Below, piece by piece: positions 1 to 6,893 of a DNA stretch of 12,070 nt (its first letter is position 1; each line of letters starts with the position of its first letter). Origin of the DNA: JAENVT01 sp031370825 (GTDB lineage: Bacteria; Actinomycetota; Acidimicrobiia; Acidimicrobiales; Ilumatobacteraceae); contig JANMRB010000193.1 in NCBI GenBank assembly GCA_031370825.1, forward strand, positions 1-12,070. The letters are read 5' to 3'. A program made the translations under genes and the position numbers. The notes below the pieces were generated by a model. That model did not search any database and was not told where the DNA came from. It worked only from the letters and a program-made list of their open reading frames with translations.

Positions 1-1
1 C

Positions 2-3000
2 CTCGCTCAGCCCGACTATCGGCTGCAGGAAGTCACGGTGCCCGCCAACTGGCAGGTGAAGCAGATCACCTGCAGCTTCTGGGATCCGTTCTTCGTCTCT
101 GCTGGAGTCGTCACGCCACAGTTCCGAACGGTGACGACCACCACGTCGACGCTCGCCGCGATCGGCATCCCCTCACCGCAGCTGAAGCCCGCCGGCCAAC
201 CCAACACGAGCTGCACGATCACCAACGCCACGTCCGGCATCCGCCTGGTCAAGGCAGGTTCGGGCGACCCGAACCAGACGTTCAACTTCACGATGACCGG
301 CCAAACCGTGCCGGCGTTGAAGCTGGGCGGCTCCGCGGACTTCGCGTTCGCCCCGGCGACCAACGTCACGATCAACGAGACCCTGCCGAGCACCACCCCG
401 GCGTGGCAGCTCACGACGGCAGAGTGCAAGCTCCCCGACGGCACTGTCGTCGGAACGGTCACCGGTACTCAGGTCGCTCTGCAGACGGTGGCCGGGCAGG
501 TCATCACCTGCACCTACACGAACGATCAGAAGGCGCGCATCGTCGTCAACAAGACGGGAACCGGCAGCGCCGCACAGACCTTCCCATTCGAGCAGAGCTG
601 GGACGGCAACACGACCGTTCCGGCCAACTTCACACTCCTGCTTGGCGGCACCACCAACAGCGGCGACATCGCGCCGGGCACCTACACGGTCAGCGAGCTA
701 CTGCCCGCAACCACTCCGGCCTGGCTGTTGAACAGCATCAGCTGCGCGGACGATGCGGCCGGCGCAAACCAGTCGGCAACCTCGATCGCCAACCCGACGG
801 CCACGATCACGCTCAAGGCCGGCGACACCATCACGTGCACGTTCACCAACAACCAGCAAGGTCGCCTGGTGCTCATCAAGAACACGGTCGGTGACGACGG
901 GACGTTCTCGTTCTCCGGACCGATCAGCTCGGTGCCAACCAGCGGGAACACCGGAACCGTCGGCCTCGACGTCGCCCCGGGCATCTACCCCGTTGCTGAG
1001 ACCGTCCCCGCCGGATGGACGCTGACCTCATCGAGTTGCAATCAGGGCCGCACCCTTCCCAACGTCGTCATCAGCGCCGGCCAGACCGTCACGTGCACCT
1101 TCAACAACACCAAGCTCGGCAAGATCGTCGTCACGAAGCAGACCCTGCCGGACGGCTCGTCGCAGCAGTTCACCTTCGACGGAAGCTGGAGCGGTGCCGG
1201 TACGGACCTCACCTTGTCGGACGGCCAGTCCGGTGACAGCGGCTTCATCACTCCCGGCACCTACTCAGTCGCAGAGACCGCGATCCCCGCGGGCTGGGAC
1301 CTGACGTCGGCCACCTGCAGCGACGGTTCACCGATCACTGCAATCAATGTCGGCGCCAACGAGACCGTCACCTGCACGTTCAACAACACCCAGCGCGGCA
1401 ACATCGTGATCGTCAAGAACTCGGGCGTCGCTGCCGGTACGTTCACGTTCAACCAGACGTGGACGTCGGGTACAGGCGCGACGACACCGTTCTCCATCAC
1501 CACCGTCGCACCGAGCAACACCGGCCAACAGCAGTTCAGCAACGTCAAGCCCGGTAGCTACACGGTCACCGAGACCGACGCCGGCGCAGCGTTCGACCTG
1601 AAGTCCTTGCAATGCGTCGACGGTGCGGGCAGCACGAGCGCATCGTCGCCGGCCACTCCCCAACTGCAGACAGCGGGCACCGTCAACGTCGATCCCGGCG
1701 AGACAGTGGTATGCACCTATAGCAACTCCAAAAAGGGCACGATCGTCATCGTCAAGGACGCCAAGCCGAACCTCCCGGCCGCGTTCGGCTTCACCGCATC
1801 GGCTCCGTTGTCGAACTTCACCATCAACGGCAGTGGCTCGCAAGCATTCAGCAACATCACCGCAACCGAGGTCAACGGCACCACCTACCCGGTCGTCGAG
1901 GGCACCACGCCCGGCTGGGCCCTTGATTCGATCTCCTGCAGCAACGCTGCATCGTCCACCGACCTCGCCACCCGCCAGGCCACGATCTCGGTTGGTCCGG
2001 GTGAGACGGTGACGTGCACGTTCACCAACATCGCAGCGCCCGCGACCCTCTCGCTCACCAAGGCCGTGTCCGGTGTCGACCCCACGTATCCGTGGAGCTT
2101 CGACTTCACACTGACCCCGCCAGGCGCGCCGTCAGGCACCAAGACCTTCGCAGGAACGGGCAACACGACTGCGGCTGCCCAAACCTGGACCGGCTTGGTC
2201 CCCGGCCAGAGCTACACCCTGGCTGAGAGCGCTGCTCCTGGCTGGATCTCCTCGATCTCCTGCACGCTGACTGCTGCCGACGCCTCCACCACCAGCAGCA
2301 CGGCGTTGCCGTTCACGTTCGTCGCTCAGCCCGGCGAAAGCATCGCCTGTGCGGCCGGCAATGCGGCCGTCCCCGCCACGTTGAACGTCACGAAGTCGGT
2401 GACCGGCCTCGATGCATCAGCGGACTGGGGTCCCTTCACGATCACGCTGACACCGGCTGCAACCCCGGCCAGCGACACCGTCTCCAAGGCTGATCCGCTG
2501 GCGCAGTTCAGCGGGCTCGTCCCGGGCACCTCCTACTCGCTCGACGAGACCTTGGCCCCGGGGTGGACGGCCGGCACGTTCTCGTGCTCGGTGACCCACG
2601 CTGGATCCAACACCCCGACCCCGGTCGGCGCACCGCCGATCTCCGTCCAGCCCGGTGACCAGATCGCCTGCGGGATCACCAACGCAGCCCAGCCGGCCAC
2701 TCTGCAGGTCATCAAGACCGCGGTCGGCGCCGGCGGCGACTTCACCTTCCCGGTCAGCGGCCTTGTCTCCCCTATCAGCATCTCGCTTGCCAATCCGGGC
2801 GTGCAGTCCTCCGCTCCGGTCACTCTCGTTCCCGGCGTCCAATACGGCGTGTCCGAGAGCGATCCCGGTGCGACGTGGATCCAGGGTCTCATGTCTTGCA
2901 CCTTCGTGGCGGCAGACAGCTCCACGGGATCAGTCGCCCCGTCGACGTTCACGCCGACACCGGGCGAGGCCGTGACCTGCCGGATCACCAACACCAAGAA

Positions 3001-6000
3001 GGGCAACATAGTCATCGCCAAGACAGCAGTCGGCGGCGACGGGGTGTTCACCTTCACGGGCTCGGCGGGCGGATCGATCGACACTGCAACGAGCGCAACT
3101 GATTCGTACACGCTGGCCAATGTCCTCCCCGGTCCGTACAGTGCCACCGAGACCGCTCTCACCGGATGGGATCTCACCGGCCTGACGTGCAGCGACATCG
3201 ACTCGACGGTCTCTGTCGGCTCAGCAACCGCGACGATCAACGTCAGCGCAGGGGAAACCGTCACATGCACATACACCAACACCAAGCGCGGAACCATCAC
3301 GATCGACAAAGTGGTCGTTCCCGCCGCCGACACGACCCAGTTCGGCTTCACCTTCAACGGCCAGCCCTTCACGCTCACCGGCGCTGACGCTCCGTTCGCC
3401 TCTGGTCTCGTTGTTCCCGGCACCTACGTCATCGACGAGCCCGCCATCGCGGGATGGCAGTTGACCGGGCTCGACTGCGTCGGGCAACAAGCGTCGATCG
3501 TGAACATCGTCGGATCCACTACGACCATCGCCCTCGCCCCGGGCGAGAACATCGCCTGCACGTACACCAACAGCCAACGCGGGCCGGTATCGGTTCTCAA
3601 GACGCTCACCGACGGTCCCACGATCGTCAGTGGCAACGTCTACACCGTTGGCTACGACCTCGTGGTCACATCCGAGTCCACGATCAACGAGCTCTACGAC
3701 CTGTCTGACGTTCTCCACTTCGGCACCGGTACCTCCGTTGTCTCGGCAACACTCACGACGGTCGACGGCCCGACACCCAACGTCGCTGGCTGGGACGGCG
3801 TCAGCCAGACCCAGATCCAGAGCCAAGCGCTGATCAACCCTGCGAGCGTTGATCCCAACGGGCACACGTACCACGTCTCCGTGACGTTTGCGGTCGCCGG
3901 ATCCATGACGGCCGCCGCACGCGACTGCGTGCTCAGCGTCGGCGAATCCGGAACGGGCACATTGAACACCGCATCTGTGTCGTCTGCTCTCGGGTCGAAC
4001 ACGTCCTCCGACTGCGGCGCCATCCCCAACCCACTCGTCAGCCTCGGCAAGACGATCTCCGCTGGGCCGACTCGCGACGCTGCCGGCGTCTGGACCATCG
4101 CGTACAAGGTCACCGTCTCCAACTCAGGTGATGGTCCCGCCGCGTACTCGCTGAACGATGCGTTCGGTTTCGGCACAGGAGTCACCGTGACCAACGTTGC
4201 GGTCTCCACGAGCCCTGCCGGCTTGACCTTCTCGGCGACCAACGCCGGGATCACGACGACGGGTACGCAGCTCAATGCCGGTGACTCCCACGTCTACACC
4301 ATCACGGTCACTGCAACCATTGCGGTCAGCCCGGAGACCAACGGCAACTGCGCCAACGGCGGCGGGTTCGGCAACACGGCATCGATCACCACGAACCACA
4401 GCGTGCCGAGCGCCACCGTCTGTGCCCCCTTCTCGACGATCACCCTCATCAAGGTCGTCATCAACAACGACGGTGGCACCCTTCAGCCCGGCGACGTCAC
4501 CCTGACGGCAACTGGGCCTGCCACGATCAGCGGTTCCGCCCCCGTTGCCTCGGCCATCCCGGCCGGGCAGTACACGCTCAGTGAGTCCTCAGTGCCTGGC
4601 TACTCGACGACCGGATTCGACTGCGGCGCAACCGTCGACGTTGCGGCCGGCTCCAATGTCGTGTGCACCATCGTCAACGATGACATCGCCCCGACGCTGA
4701 CCTTGGTCAAGTCGGTCATCAACAACGACGGCGGCGCCCTCCAGCCCAAGGACTTCTCGCTTCAGGTCGACGGCACCACCGTCGCCCAGAACGTCGCTCT
4801 GCCGGAGGTCGCCGGCGTCGCACTCGACATCGACGAGCTGCCAGTGCAGGGATACCTGCCGACCGGAGTTTCCTGCACCAGTGACCTCGGCCTCGATGAC
4901 ACTGTTGCCGGCACCGTTGCCGTCACATTGACGCCACTACTCGCCGAGAACATCGTCTGCACGATCACCAACGACGACGTGCGGCCAGGCCTCACCGTGG
5001 TCAAGAACGTCGTCAACGACAACGGCGGTAATGCAGTCGTCGGCGACTTCGTGCTGAAAGTCAATGGCACGCAGGTCACCTCCAACGTGCTGAACCAATA
5101 TCTGGCCGGCACCGCCTTGGTGATCAGCGAGGTTCAGATCCCGGGTTACGTCGCCACCGGCACGATCTGCGTGAGCGATCGGATCGAGTCGAACAACGCC
5201 ATCAACGTGTCCACTGGCGGCGCCACAGTCACGCTCTCGCCCGGCGAGTCCGTTCGATGCACCATCACCAACGACGATCAGGCGCCGACCATCACGGTCG
5301 TCAAGAACGTCGTCAACGACGATGGTGGAGATGCCGTTGTCAGCGACTTCCCGCTCTTCGTCGGTGGCACCGCAGTCACCAGCGGCGTCGCTCGAGCGGT
5401 CAACGCCAACCAGAGCTACGCCATCACTGAAACACAACACGGCGGCTACGCGCTCACCTCGTTGGCATGCGCCAACGCCTTGGGTGCACCCGTTGCCAAC
5501 CCGGTGGTTCCCAATGAGGGCGACCGGATCACCTGCACCTTGGTGAACGACGACCTGCCGGTCGACCTGCAACTCACCAAGAGCGACGCAGGAGCCGAGC
5601 CGCTGGCCGGCGAGACCTTCACCTACACACTCACCATCAGCAACCTCGGAACGCGAGATGCCGACCTCAGCGAGCCCGTTGTCGTCACCGACGTTCTCCC
5701 GGACGGCGTGTTGTGGGTCCTGCCAATGCCGGCCAACTGCAACGCTGCTGGACAGGTCGTCACCTGCTCGGTGAACCCTGCCGACTTGCAGGTCGGCGAA
5801 TCCGTGGTCATCTCGCTGCAGGCCAAGATCGGCGACATCGCCGCACCGGCCGTCTTCACCAACAAGGCCTTCGTCACCACCGCTGATGATCCGGCATGCG
5901 CCGCCGTCGGGTGTGTTCCTCCCTGCCCGTCGACGGTGCCTGCCGAGGTCGTCAGCGGGACCAACCCGTCGAACAACGTGGATTGCGAAGACACCCCGGG

Positions 6001-6559
6001 TCGGCTCCTGACCGACGTCCAGATCGTGAAATCGACCTCGACACCGGCACCAGAAGTCGGTTCGATCGCCACGTACACACTGACCGTCTCGAACCTCGGG
6101 CCGACCACGGCTCACGACGTGACGGTCGTCGATCCGACGCCGGCTCCTCTCGTGCTGCAATCCGTGTCGTCCGCCGACTTCACCTGCACGTCGAGCGGCA
6201 ACAACATCAGCTGCACCAGGCCGGTGCTCCTAGTCGGCCAGGTCGGCACTATCACAGTCACGGCCCTCGTGCCCCTCTCGGCGGCCGGCGGTAGCAGCAT
6301 CCAGAACACCGCCGTCGTCAGCACCATCACGCCGGAGACGAACCTCACCAACAACCAGGATTCGGCCGTGGTTGTCCCGGTCGCAGTCGCATCGCTGCCA
6401 CCGGTGATCCCGCCGGAGATCCCGCCGGTCGTTGAACTGCCTCGCACGGGCATCGACGTCGGAATGATGCTGCGCTGGGCCGCACTGCTGATGGCGGTCG
6501 GAACAGCCCTCGCGGTGTCGACGAGCCGCCGGCGGAGGCGCACCAGCTGGGGGTCATAG
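2..6559 (+). CDS. Giant LPRTG-anchored surface protein (prealbumin/SpaA-like repeats + DUF11), 5' partial
   Basis: The reading frame is open from the left edge and stops at TAG 6557-6559. The GTG at 38 is not the true start, because the codons before it read as the end of another repeat unit. Numbering residues from codon 38, there are eleven SpaA/prealbumin-like repeats (68-1182), two DUF11-like domains (1183-1465), four more repeats (1466-1841), two DUF11 domains (1842 to about 2120), a proline spacer, LPRTG at 2134-2138, a hydrophobic segment and a polyarginine end. Each repeat follows the pattern xxhxK ... PGxYxhxExxxxGW ... hxC ... hxCTxTN. Known biology: sortase joins the Thr of such a motif to the cell wall, and DUF11/SpaA-like modules build stalks of adhesins and pili. 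Inference: a long cell-wall stalk whose binding head lies upstream of the window. No sortase gene is visible here. The family assignment is firm; the ligand is unknown. Confidence 0.93.
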   Translation, partial: LAQPDYRLQEVTVPANWQVKQITCSFWDPFFVSAGVVTPQFRTVTTTTSTLAAIGIPSPQLKPAGQPNTSCTITNATSGIRLVKAGSGDPNQTFNFTMTGQTVPALKLGGSADFAFAPATNVTINETLPSTTPAWQLTTAECKLPDGTVVGTVTGTQVALQTVAGQVITCTYTNDQKARIVVNKTGTGSAAQTFPFEQSWDGNTTVPANFTLLLGGTTNSGDIAPGTYTVSELLPATTPAWLLNSISCADDAAGANQSATSIANPTATITLKAGDTITCTFTNNQQGRLVLIKNTVGDDGTFSFSGPISSVPTSGNTGTVGLDVAPGIYPVAETVPAGWTLTSSSCNQGRTLPNVVISAGQTVTCTFNNTKLGKIVVTKQTLPDGSSQQFTFDGSWSGAGTDLTLSDGQSGDSGFITPGTYSVAETAIPAGWDLTSATCSDGSPITAINVGANETVTCTFNNTQRGNIVIVKNSGVAAGTFTFNQTWTSGTGATTPFSITTVAPSNTGQQQFSNVKPGSYTVTETDAGAAFDLKSLQCVDGAGSTSASSPATPQLQTAGTVNVDPGETVVCTYSNSKKGTIVIVKDAKPNLPAAFGFTASAPLSNFTINGSGSQAFSNITATEVNGTTYPVVEGTTPGWALDSISCSNAASSTDLATRQATISVGPGETVTCTFTNIAAPATLSLTKAVSGVDPTYPWSFDFTLTPPGAPSGTKTFAGTGNTTAAAQTWTGLVPGQSYTLAESAAPGWISSISCTLTAADASTTSSTALPFTFVAQPGESIACAAGNAAVPATLNVTKSVTGLDASADWGPFTITLTPAATPASDTVSKADPLAQFSGLVPGTSYSLDETLAPGWTAGTFSCSVTHAGSNTPTPVGAPPISVQPGDQIACGITNAAQPATLQVIKTAVGAGGDFTFPVSGLVSPISISLANPGVQSSAPVTLVPGVQYGVSESDPGATWIQGLMSCTFVAADSSTGSVAPSTFTPTPGEAVTCRITNTKKGNIVIAKTAVGGDGVFTFTGSAGGSIDTATSATDSYTLANVLPGPYSATETALTGWDLTGLTCSDIDSTVSVGSATATINVSAGETVTCTYTNTKRGTITIDKVVVPAADTTQFGFTFNGQPFTLTGADAPFASGLVVPGTYVIDEPAIAGWQLTGLDCVGQQASIVNIVGSTTTIALAPGENIACTYTNSQRGPVSVLKTLTDGPTIVSGNVYTVGYDLVVTSESTINELYDLSDVLHFGTGTSVVSATLTTVDGPTPNVAGWDGVSQTQIQSQALINPASVDPNGHTYHVSVTFAVAGSMTAAARDCVLSVGESGTGTLNTASVSSALGSNTSSDCGAIPNPLVSLGKTISAGPTRDAAGVWTIAYKVTVSNSGDGPAAYSLNDAFGFGTGVTVTNVAVSTSPAGLTFSATNAGITTTGTQLNAGDSHVYTITVTATIAVSPETNGNCANGGGFGNTASITTNHSVPSATVCAPFSTITLIKVVINNDGGTLQPGDVTLTATGPATISGSAPVASAIPAGQYTLSESSVPGYSTTGFDCGATVDVAAGSNVVCTIVNDDIAPTLTLVKSVINNDGGALQPKDFSLQVDGTTVAQNVALPEVAGVALDIDELPVQGYLPTGVSCTSDLGLDDTVAGTVAVTLTPLLAENIVCTITNDDVRPGLTVVKNVVNDNGGNAVVGDFVLKVNGTQVTSNVLNQYLAGTALVISEVQIPGYVATGTICVSDRIESNNAINVSTGGATVTLSPGESVRCTITNDDQAPTITVVKNVVNDDGGDAVVSDFPLFVGGTAVTSGVARAVNANQSYAITETQHGGYALTSLACANALGAPVANPVVPNEGDRITCTLVNDDLPVDLQLTKSDAGAEPLAGETFTYTLTISNLGTRDADLSEPVVVTDVLPDGVLWVLPMPANCNAAGQVVTCSVNPADLQVGESVVISLQAKIGDIAAPAVFTNKAFVTTADDPACAAVGCVPPCPSTVPAEVVSGTNPSNNVDCEDTPGRLLTDVQIVKSTSTPAPEVGSIATYTLTVSNLGPTTAHDVTVVDPTPAPLVLQSVSSADFTCTSSGNNISCTRPVLLVGQVGTITVTALVPLSAAGGSSIQNTAVVSTITPETNLTNNQDSAVVVPVAVASLPPVIPPEIPPVVELPRTGIDVGMMLRWAALLMAVGTALAVSTSRRRRRTSWGS
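239..3583 (+). repeat. Block of eleven SpaA/prealbumin-like repeats (R1-R11)
   Basis: The unit starts are at 239, 536, 863, 1121, 1400, 1739, 2042, 2375, 2696, 3005 and 3293, giving lengths of about 86-113 residues. Each unit begins with a beta strand holding a Lys (for example RIVVNK, NIVIVK, ATLNVTK). Each has a Glu in a TET/SES/DET-type motif, usually followed by GW, then a Cys, and ends in a C-x-x-x-N motif such as CTFTN. R7-R9 form a variant set that starts with ATL and has looser ends (CAAGN, CGITN, CRITN). The partial unit before 239 keeps the Glu, both Cys and the Asn; its Lys would lie upstream of the window. Copies have diverged well beyond DNA identity. Confidence 0.9.
3584..4432 (+). 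repeat. First pair of DUF11-like domains in the surface protein
   Basis: Two modules start near 3584 and 4034. They lack the Cys-Cys/TET pattern of the flanking repeats. They carry instead the DUF11-type features of an opening VSxxKT strand, a YxVxVSNSGDGxA-like or equivalent segment, a D-x-hxFGTG motif (FGTGTS in the first, FGTGVT in the second) and a closing N-x-A-x-V/I strand. They separate the eleven-repeat block from the four-repeat block. The DUF11 assignment is by pattern and is looser for the first module. Confidence 0.7.
4433..5560 (+). repeat. Block of four ND-GG type repeats (R14-R17)
   Basis: The units start at 4433, 4694, 4988 and 5288. They form a subfamily distinct from R1-R11. 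After the first-strand Lys comes an N-[ND]-[DN]-[DN]-GG motif. The Glu motif is followed by GY rather than GW, and R14-R17 all end in C-T-x-x-NDD. The last two units share an identical 20-nt stretch at 5001-5020 and 5301-5320, exactly 300 nt apart, so they are the most recently duplicated or homogenised pair seen. Confidence 0.88.
5561..6397 (+). repeat. C-terminal pair of DUF11 domains
   Basis: The modules start near 5561 and 6011. Both have the DUF11 hallmarks: a K(S/T) opening strand, FTYTLTISNLG in the first and ATYTLTVSNLGP in the second, a V-x-D-x-x-P turn, and a closing TNKAFVTT or QNTAVVST strand followed by an N-rich loop (NPSNN, NLTNNQ). They lie next to the wall anchor, where DUF11 modules commonly act as spacers that carry the functional part through the wall. 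Confidence 0.85.
6398..6556 (+). other. Proline spacer and LPRTG cell-wall sorting signal
   Basis: A short P-P-x-x-P-P-x-x-P-P stretch (6398-6433) leads into LPRTG at 6437-6451. A hydrophobic span (MMLRWAALLMAVGTALAV) follows, and then a tail with five consecutive Arg. This is the canonical order for a sortase substrate: motif, membrane segment, positive stop-transfer tail. The motif fits the LPxTG consensus with Arg at x. A class A or E-like actinobacterial sortase is expected elsewhere in the genome. Confidence 0.93.
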
Positions 6560-6574
6560 CCAACTCTGACGCCG

Positions 6575-6599
6575 CCGGCGGCCCTTCGTGGGCCGCCGG
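6575..6599 (+). terminator. GC-rich hairpin terminator after the surface protein gene
   Basis: A perfect 10-bp inverted repeat, CCGGCGGCCC and GGGCCGCCGG, encloses a 5-nt loop (TTCGT). It begins 15 nt after the TAG stop codon. There is no T-tract after the stem. GC-rich hairpins lacking a U-run are often seen at gene ends in high-GC actinobacteria. Its position between two transcription units supports a terminator or 3'-end stabiliser. Confidence 0.7.
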
Positions 6600-6608
6600 A
6601 CTAATGCG

Positions 6609-6614
6609 TTAAGT
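6609..6614 (+). promoter_or_regulatory. Possible -10 element for the DUF1876 gene (leaderless)
   Basis: TTAAGT lies 7 nt before the GTG at 6622. It departs from TANNNT at position 2. The one-base-shifted TAAGTC is 6 nt away and departs at position 6. No Shine-Dalgarno sequence precedes the GTG, which fits a leaderless start. This is the weakest case in the window. Confidence 0.3.
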
Positions 6615-6621
6615 CGGCGAC

Positions 6622-6858
6622 GTGACGATCATTGAAGATGATCGTGAGTGCAAGGCCACGGCCAGCGTCACGACGAACCTAGGGTTCTTCGAGGGTCAAG
6701 GCATCGCCCGACTGAAGCCGGGAGACCCCCAGATACCTCGTATCGGTGAGGAACTAGCTCTTGGACGCGCTCTGGGTGCACTCTCCGAACGACTGCTCTC
6801 CGTCGCAGCCGACGATATCGCGGAGCACCCGCCTGGTCAGCGCCACTTGGTGAGCTGA
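6622..6858 (+). CDS. DUF1876 small protein (Rv2632c-like)
   Basis: The 78-residue product has the pattern of the actinobacterial DUF1876 family (M. tuberculosis Rv2632c is a member): a first strand rich in acidic residues, G-x-G-hARLKPGDPxxPxIGEELALGRAL, then an amphipathic helix ending in AADDIAEH. The family's function is unknown; a small alpha/beta fold is known for Rv2632c, and I recall no assigned activity. The GTG start is nearly forced, because an in-frame TAA lies at 6610-6612 and homology begins at once. No ribosome-binding site is seen. The stop is 23 nt before an in-frame ATG, and 35 nt before the preferred GTG, of the oxidoreductase gene, so the two may share a transcript, although the second gene also seems to have its own -10. 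Confidence 0.8.
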   Translation: MTIIEDDRECKATASVTTNLGFFEGQGIARLKPGDPQIPRIGEELALGRALGALSERLLSVAADDIAEHPPGQRHLVS

Positions 6859-6880
6859 GCAGGAGCGTTTCTCGCGCGGC

Positions 6881-6886
6881 TATGTT
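6881..6886 (+). promoter_or_regulatory. -10 element for the GMC oxidoreductase gene (leaderless)
   Basis: TATGTT matches TANNNT. Exactly 7 nt (6887-6893) separate it from the GTG at 6894, so transcription would start at the start codon. The alternative ATG at 6882 lies inside this hexamer. No convincing -35 is visible. Confidence 0.5.
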
Positions 6887-6893
6887 CGGCCGA

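Noticed and set aside
239..5560. CRISPR-like or satellite repeat array
   Set aside because: The periodicity is protein-level, with 86-113 residue units, few DNA identities and a continuous open frame; there are no short identical repeats with spacers.
4937..6160. Minus-strand open frame of 407 codons opposite the surface protein
   Set aside because: It mirrors the repeat and DUF11 codons on the plus strand, and its product is rich in Asp, Gly, Arg and Val without any motif.
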